In this document: piece by piece, positions 59,215 through 64,000 of the stretch
Layout of the letters: every line of letters starts with the position of its first letter
How positions within the stretch are numbered: position 1 is the stretch's first letter
Source: Mercurialis annua
Lineage: Eukaryota > Streptophyta > Magnoliopsida > Malpighiales > Euphorbiaceae
NCBI RefSeq assembly: GCF_937616625.2
Contig: NC_065577.1
Span: 40,577,001 to 40,641,000, forward strand
Direction of reading: 5' to 3'
DNA: 64,000 bases
Position numbers and translations under genes: made by a program
Notes under the pieces: model-generated
Databases searched by the model: none
Seen by the model: only the letters and a program-made list of their open reading frames with translations
Told to the model about the DNA's origin: nothing

Positions 59215-60694
59215 AAGAGGGTGAATGATGAGTTACACGTGCACTCCATTAGTGAGTAGTATAGTGGAAGCAGCACTAGAATGTAAAGTAAATTTTGTTT
59301 TATTGCAGAAACCTACTCCATTCCATTATAGATTGCAATATTGTAAGCTTATTTGGCCGGTTAGTGCACAATAATGGCTTCAGGGAAAGAGTAAAGATGA
59401 GCTTTCGGTGAGAAGGTGACACACCATGTGTACCAGGTTACTGCATAGATTCTAGCTTCTGTTTTTTGCTGCATTAGACACTTTGGTGGAGCCGGGATTT
59501 CGTTTCAGCCCGGACTAAATCTTTAGTTCACCTCTGACCTTCCGGCGGTAATCCGGATTGAATTTTCCTTTAGTTTTTGATTCACTATGAACAACTGATA
59601 CAGAACCGGACAGGACTGGCTGATTCTACTAGTTGAACTAGTCGGCTAGTTGTATGGTCGAATAATATAAACAAACCAGAAATTTGGTCCAACCAAATTG
59701 AACCAAAAGAACCGGATCGAACTACCGGTTGAAAATATTGTTGAACCGGTAAACCCTGAACTGCAAATTGAAAATGAAAATTACCGATTGAAAAACCCAT
59801 ATATAAATATCCAAAATCCATCACCAATTCTCTAATTCTTCTATTTTTATTCAACTGGTTCAAATGGCAATTAATCTTGGAACCTATGGCCTTACCGGTT
59901 CGTTTACCAATTAGATTTTTACAATACCACTACAAACTCTACTTCTCTTAAAAGTTTCAGGCAGTCCGGACTAAAGTCGACATAACCTAGCCTCTTAATA
60001 GATCAACTATTGATAATGCGAAAAACAAACTATAACTTAGTAGGGGTTTTTATTCCATTTCCAACTGAACTGAGCCAAATCGAAAGTTTTAATTTTTTTT
60101 AAAACTAAACTAAAAGCTAAAAGAACTAAACTTTTAAAAACAGAATAACACATGTCCATTTTCCAGTTCAATTCGATTATTTTAATTCAACTTATTTTAG
60201 AATTTAACTAAAAGTTCATTTCCAAATCCAACATAACTAAAACTAATTTTTTTATAGTATCGAACTGAATCGAACTAAATATGTGGATTTAATTTTTTTT
60301 GTTCGGATCGGTTTTTTCACACGCACCCCACGCCTCTCAAAATAAGACACTTGTGTCAACGGCATGTCGTTTAGTTTTTGTTTTCCTTCATACAAACGGC
60401 ACGTCGTTTGACTATTTTAAAAAAATTACTCATATAACATAATCCCCAAATTCTTAATTTTCTTGTGACAAACCCACTAATCAATTTTTATCTCAAATCC
60501 ACTATTGTTTCCCCCACTAACATAGTGATAACAAGAACATCCCAGTAATCATATTTATAATTGGACCACATTCTACTAAAATTCTATTAAATTTAACTCA
60601 CAACTCTCAATTAACTCAATTAAATAGAACTTTTACATTCATACAACACAATACATTAAACATTACAATACAAATAATACAATGGGCCCAAAAA
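59215..60694. other. intergenic between LTP and membrane-protein genes
   Basis: No gene. Contains hAT-like remnants rich in AACCGGAACC-type words (59590-59900). A second patch (about 60040-60330) starts TAGGGGTTTTTATTCC and ends near GGTTTTTTCACACGCACCCC. The last 200 bp may be 3' UTR of the minus-strand gene at 60695. Confidence 0.5.
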
Positions 60695-61228
60695 TTATCT
60701 AGTAAAAGCATACAAAACAACACAAACATAAATCAAAAGCCCAATGGGCACAAAAATTACAAGAGGAATAACCGCCGCCAAACTATGCCCACTTCCACAA
60801 GACAAAGCCCCAAGTTTAAACTGGACCACATTAATCAAAGCCAACATCAAACAAATACACCCACAAACCGACCCAAGGCCCGACACCAACATCCCCACCC
60901 GAACCAGATCCTTATTAATATGGGTAAAGAATTCGGGTACGTGGCGGATATGATCGGAAACATCGCCGGATTTCGCGATCCGGAGAGCTTGTTTAAGGGC
61001 GAGAGCGAGGAGGCTGGAGAAGAGGAAGGAGCTGAAGGAGTAGACGTGGAAGGCGACGAGATTCTCGACGACGGCGCGTGATGCGGCGCAGGGGGAGTTC
61101 GGGTCGGTTATGAAGGAGTTGTTGGGTTCGGATGGGTTCCATGCTAGGCCGAGGAAAACGGCGAGAGTGAAGAGGGAGTTGACGTTGATTATTCCGTCTA
61201 ATGCGGTAATGTGGATGCTGGTCGTCAT
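60695..61228 (-). CDS. four-TM plant membrane protein, MEE60-like (tentative)
   Basis: Intronless, 177 residues. It begins MTTSIHITALDGIINVNSLF. Four hydrophobic segments lie at about residues 18-30, 60-82, 112-137 and 149-173, separated by a loop with NPSEPNNSFITDPNSPC and a charged loop around residues 85-110. I recall this wording (IHxTALDGIxNVNSLFT...ENLVAFHVYSFSSFLFSS) from plant proteins annotated as MATERNAL EFFECT EMBRYO ARREST 60-like or as uncharacterised transmembrane proteins; no biochemical role is known to me. The 5' leader on the minus strand has a CCGCC-rich run (61257-61275). High GC content for this window is consistent with a real gene. Confidence 0.8.
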   Translation of the reverse strand: MTTSIHITALDGIINVNSLFTLAVFLGLAWNPSEPNNSFITDPNSPCAASRAVVENLVAFHVYSFSSFLFSSLLALALKQALRIAKSGDVSDHIRHVPEFFTHINKDLVRVGMLVSGLGSVCGCICLMLALINVVQFKLGALSCGSGHSLAAVIPLVIFVPIGLLIYVCVVLYAFTR

Positions 61229-61406
61229 TGGAGAGTGGATCTGTTGTTTCTGATGGAGCGGCGGCGGAGGCGGCGGTTGTGGTGGTAGAAAGCAGTGAAA
61301 ATAAGAATTTTTAGGTGGTGGTGTTATTTATTAAGTGGTGATGCAGTGTGTAATACGCTACCGTTTAATCTTTTACAAAAAAAAAATTACTTGAGTAAAA
61401 AATTTA

Positions 61407-61478
61407 CGCCGTTGCCGGGGATCGAACCCGGGTCACCCGCGTGACAGGCGGGAATACTTACCACTATACTACAACGAC
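61407..61478 (-). tRNA. tRNA-Asp (anticodon GUC)
   Basis: 72-nt cloverleaf on the minus strand: acceptor GTCGTTG/CAACGGC (one wobble), anticodon stem CCCGC/GCGGG around CTGTCAC (anticodon GTC), T arm CCGGG with TTCGATC, discriminator G as usual for Asp. No intron. Confidence 0.95.
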
Positions 61479-61584
61479 CTTGTTGATGTTCAAATAGAAC
61501 AAAATAATTTAACGGGATGTTTGTTTTTGTTTATCTGGTAACTATCATTAGCTTGTTTAAACTTTGAACTATCAAATTCACTAA

Positions 61585-62877
61585 GAGTGTGTTTGGATAC
61601 ATGGATTTGAATTTGGAATTTGAATTTCAAATTTTACATTTCAAATCCTACATTTCAAATCCATGAATTTCAAATTTATTGTTTGGATAAACAAAAAAAT
61701 TTGAACTCTCAATATATATAATATTTGACTAATAATTAATTTTTTATTTTCTAATTTAAAAAAAACAAATATTTTTTAAATAATAATTCAAAAAATATAT
61801 CTTTTTTTTACATCGAACCAAACCATTAGAATCAAAATTTTGAAAGTAATAATTTTTTTTCAACAAATCTTGAACAGGTTAATTTTTTTAGTTTGGTTTA
61901 TATTATAATGTAACTAAATTTTTTATGTTCAAAATCGAACCAAAAAATAAATTTTTTATAAAATTAATTTTATCCAACCAATTCTATTTCCATTTTTTTT
62001 TTAAAATAAAACAAAACCGAATTTTTTTAAATGTATCTCGGAAGAGGAGGAGTCTGACGCCGACAGCGGGTAACTCGGAAGAGGAGGAGTCTGATCCTAA
62101 AAAAAATTCGGAAAAAAATTTTCAGAAAAATATGTGGATTAAAAAAATGGAAAAAAACTGTCGGAATTTTTTTTTAAATGTATCTCGGAAGAGGAGGAGT
62201 CGGACGCCGACAGCGGGTAACTCGGAAGAGGAGGAGTCTGATCCTAAAAAAAATTCGGAAAAAAATTTTCAGAAAAATATGTGGATTAAAAAAATGGAAA
62301 AAAACTGTCGGAATTTTTTTTTCGTCGGACGCCGACAGCGGTTATTTCGGAAGAAGAGGAACCTAATCCTTAATAAAAATTTCGGGAAAAAATTATCGTT
62401 GAAAAAAATTTCGGAAAAAATCGAAAAAAAATTCCAGAAAAAATTCGGAAAAAAATTCCACCAAACGACGGCAGTGGGTACCTCGAAAGAGAGCCTGATC
62501 CTTTAGGAAAAAAATTACTGTCGAACAGCGGCGGGTATCTCGGAAAAGTAGAAACATGCTCTTCCTCCAGTATTTTTTTTTGAAAAAATAATTCGAAAAA
62601 ATATTGACGAGATAAAAATTTCTACGTATTCTCCATTCGATTCAAATCGGGTTTCGACTGAATTAAATTCAATCGGTCAATTTTAATATAATAAAGATAA
62701 TGAGATTATTTGAAATGCATAGGTTATAGTAGTCATTTCAAATCCTCAACTTTTGTATGTGTTGAAATTAATTTGGATTTGACTCAAATCCAAATCCAAC
62801 AAATTTTTCCAATCCAAACAGAGGATTTGGCTCAAATTCAAATCCAAATCCAAATCCACCCTTATCCAAACGCACCC
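61585..62877. mobile_element. PIF/Harbinger-like non-autonomous element, 1.29 kb
   Basis: Ends GAGTGTGTTTGGATA (left) and inverted GGGTGCGTTTGGATA (right), with TAA target duplications (61582-61584 and 62878-62880). Subterminal regions are dense in CAAATCC/GGATTTG words in inverse orientation. The middle is a tandem repeat array (listed separately). No transposase frame is present. Confidence 0.75.
62031..62345. repeat. 147-bp tandem repeat inside the PIF-like element
   Basis: Two full copies (62031-62177 and 62178-62324), almost identical, start ATGTATCTCGGAAGAGG and carry CGGACGCCGACAGCGG. A partial third begins at 62325, and more decayed pieces (GGAAAAAAATT, CGGCAG.GGGTA) continue to about 62560. 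The array gives a 193-codon open frame that is a repeat artefact rich in Lys, Asn and Phe. Confidence 0.9.
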
Positions 62878-62880
62878 TAA

Positions 62881-63663
62881 ATTTCTTAATCAAAAAAGAG
62901 TATTAGTATTACTTAAACGAACACATCAAAAACATTTTTTCACTTAAACCGTATTAAACAAGGATTAAGATCTTCTCAAAATTTTATCCAATCAACCCAC
63001 ATTCTCTAAATCTCTATTATAAAATGAATGACCTAATAACTTGTGTTCAATTAAATTGAGAGAACTTTTATCCATTAAACAAAACATTTTTTACCTCTGC
63101 ATATGTTGTTTTTGGTATTAGATGCATGTATTTTTGTACTTTTAATTTTGTATATATTGAATTTTTTTATTGCAAAAAATATTAATTATCTCTATTTAGA
63201 TCAGAAGAAAAACTAATTTAAAGATATGAGACAAAAACAAAAGAACACCAATTAAATTTCAATAATATTGAAATTAAAAAAAATCTTTGTAGTACTAATA
63301 GCGCAAGAAGTACACGCGATTTATCCGTATTAGTGGACCTAATGTTTAAGCAATTAAAAATGTAGAGAATGTTGACAATAAAAATAAAAACACCCAATGC
63401 AAAAAAGTAAACAAATGCAGGGATCCAAATACGCATTTTACCATTAAAATATGGAAACACCAAGCAAAGACAGACATTTGGTCTGAGGAACAAAACGATC
63501 AAGAAACAAAATCGAACATTGAACTAACAATAAATTAAACAAACAACAATAATGTGTTACATCAGAAAAGCTTTTCTATCATAACAAATCCTAATTTAAT
63601 AAAACTCTATACCTTTCATCTATTTTATTGCTCAATAATACTATCTTAGCTTCCCACTCTTCT
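62881..63663. other. intergenic, no gene seen
   Basis: AT-rich. May contain the 3' UTR of the minus-strand gene that enters from the right edge. Nothing else is supported. Confidence 0.5.
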
Positions 63664-64000
63664 TCAAGTTACAGTATATTTTAGAGCATTTTGACATGTT
63701 TTAGGAGCATTTCCATTTTCATTCCTTCGGCCTTCTGTGCTACTTGTTTTCGGAGTCGGACACGATCCTTCAGCCGAATCCCTGCAAATCTTTGGTTTTG
63801 TATCAACACCAAGATAATTTGTCAGCACTCTTTTCACTCCAAATCCGCGGCGATTCGGCTTGTTGATGTTGTTGGTGATGTGGAGGAATGGAGTTCTTTC
63901 TCCCCTCGCAGGACTAATAAGCGGTGCAGGCGAAAAACTTGGTGTGCTAAATGTTGTTTTGTATGGAGTGCCTGAGAATGGCACAGAATACGGGATTGTA
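63664..64000 (-). CDS. 3' part of an unidentified gene, cut by the window edge
   Basis: An open minus-strand frame runs from the window edge to TAA at 63664, with no ATG in view, so the start lies beyond 64000. The protein end is rich in Ser, Thr, Pro and basic residues (TPYKTTFSTPSFSPAPL, GERTPFLHITNNINK, NRRGFGVKRVL, TPKTSSTEGRR) with several Thr-Pro sites that could be kinase targets. A possible acceptor (TTTGCAG) near 63785 means part of the frame may be intron. I do not recognise the family. Confidence 0.5.
   Translation of the reverse strand, partial: TIPYSVPFSGTPYKTTFSTPSFSPAPLISPARGERTPFLHITNNINKPNRRGFGVKRVLTNYLGVDTKPKICRDSAEGSCPTPKTSSTEGRRNENGNAPKTCQNALKYTVT

Noticed and set aside
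61925..62506. 193-codon plus-strand open frame
   Set aside because: It is generated by the 147-bp tandem repeat inside a non-autonomous transposon; composition is Lys/Asn/Phe-rich and the frame has no domain.
63691..63975. 94-codon plus-strand frame at the right edge
   Set aside because: It is antisense to the more protein-like minus-strand frame; neither has a known domain, and the minus frame is open to the edge with Thr-Pro motifs.

Overview
The window is nuclear DNA of a flowering plant, most likely a eudicot. Genes have spliced exons with plant-type signals. The window also holds an organelle-targeted PPR editing factor, plant-type subtilases, a DIR1-like lipid-transfer protein, a DUF1639 gene, tRNA-derived SINEs, a Ty1/copia element and many short inverted-repeat transposons in very AT-rich DNA. 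I cannot name the species from sequence alone.

Layout. 0.3-2.0 kb: intergenic, with one foldback MITE. 2.1-17.1 kb: two tandem cucumisin-like subtilase genes, 10 exons each and both intact at splice level. The intronless PPR gene, a probable CLB19 orthologue, lies between them on the minus strand. 17.6 kb: tRNA-Ala(UGC). 21.85-22.96 kb: a two-exon gene for a 79-residue secreted cysteine-rich peptide. 25.0-30.5 kb: a complete copia retrotransposon (minus strand) with seemingly identical 175-bp LTRs and a 5-bp target duplication, but with a broken pol. 31.8-35.8 kb: a tandem array of about 1.22-kb units, each carrying a DUF1639 gene with its own promoter; only the middle copy is open. 36-53 kb: gene-poor, holding MITEs, SINEs, two LINE 3' ends and fragments. 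53.36-56.43 kb: a five-exon gene for a 149-residue plant-specific protein of unknown function. 57.79-59.14 kb: a DIR1-like lipid-transfer protein whose last 17 coding bases are in a separate exon. 60.7-61.2 kb: a four-TM membrane protein. 61.4 kb: tRNA-Asp(GUC). 61.6-62.9 kb: a PIF/Harbinger-like non-autonomous element with internal tandem repeats. 63.66-64.0 kb: the 3' part of a gene running off the window.

The genes do not form one pathway. The only functional cluster is the subtilase pair; the DUF1639 array is a second local duplication. The most striking feature is the number of non-autonomous transposons whose ends can be fixed by eye: seven foldback elements with perfect or near-perfect 9-10 bp target duplications, plus one weaker, and Stowaway, PIF/Harbinger and hAT-like elements, several nested. 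No clearly new biological system is evident. The best candidates for follow-up are the copia element with TA...TA ends, the stop-loss DUF1639 copy, the cysteine-rich peptide, and the duplicated core promoter plus GC-AG intron of the first subtilase. Splice sites were set by hand from frame, signals and paralogue comparison. No database search was run.
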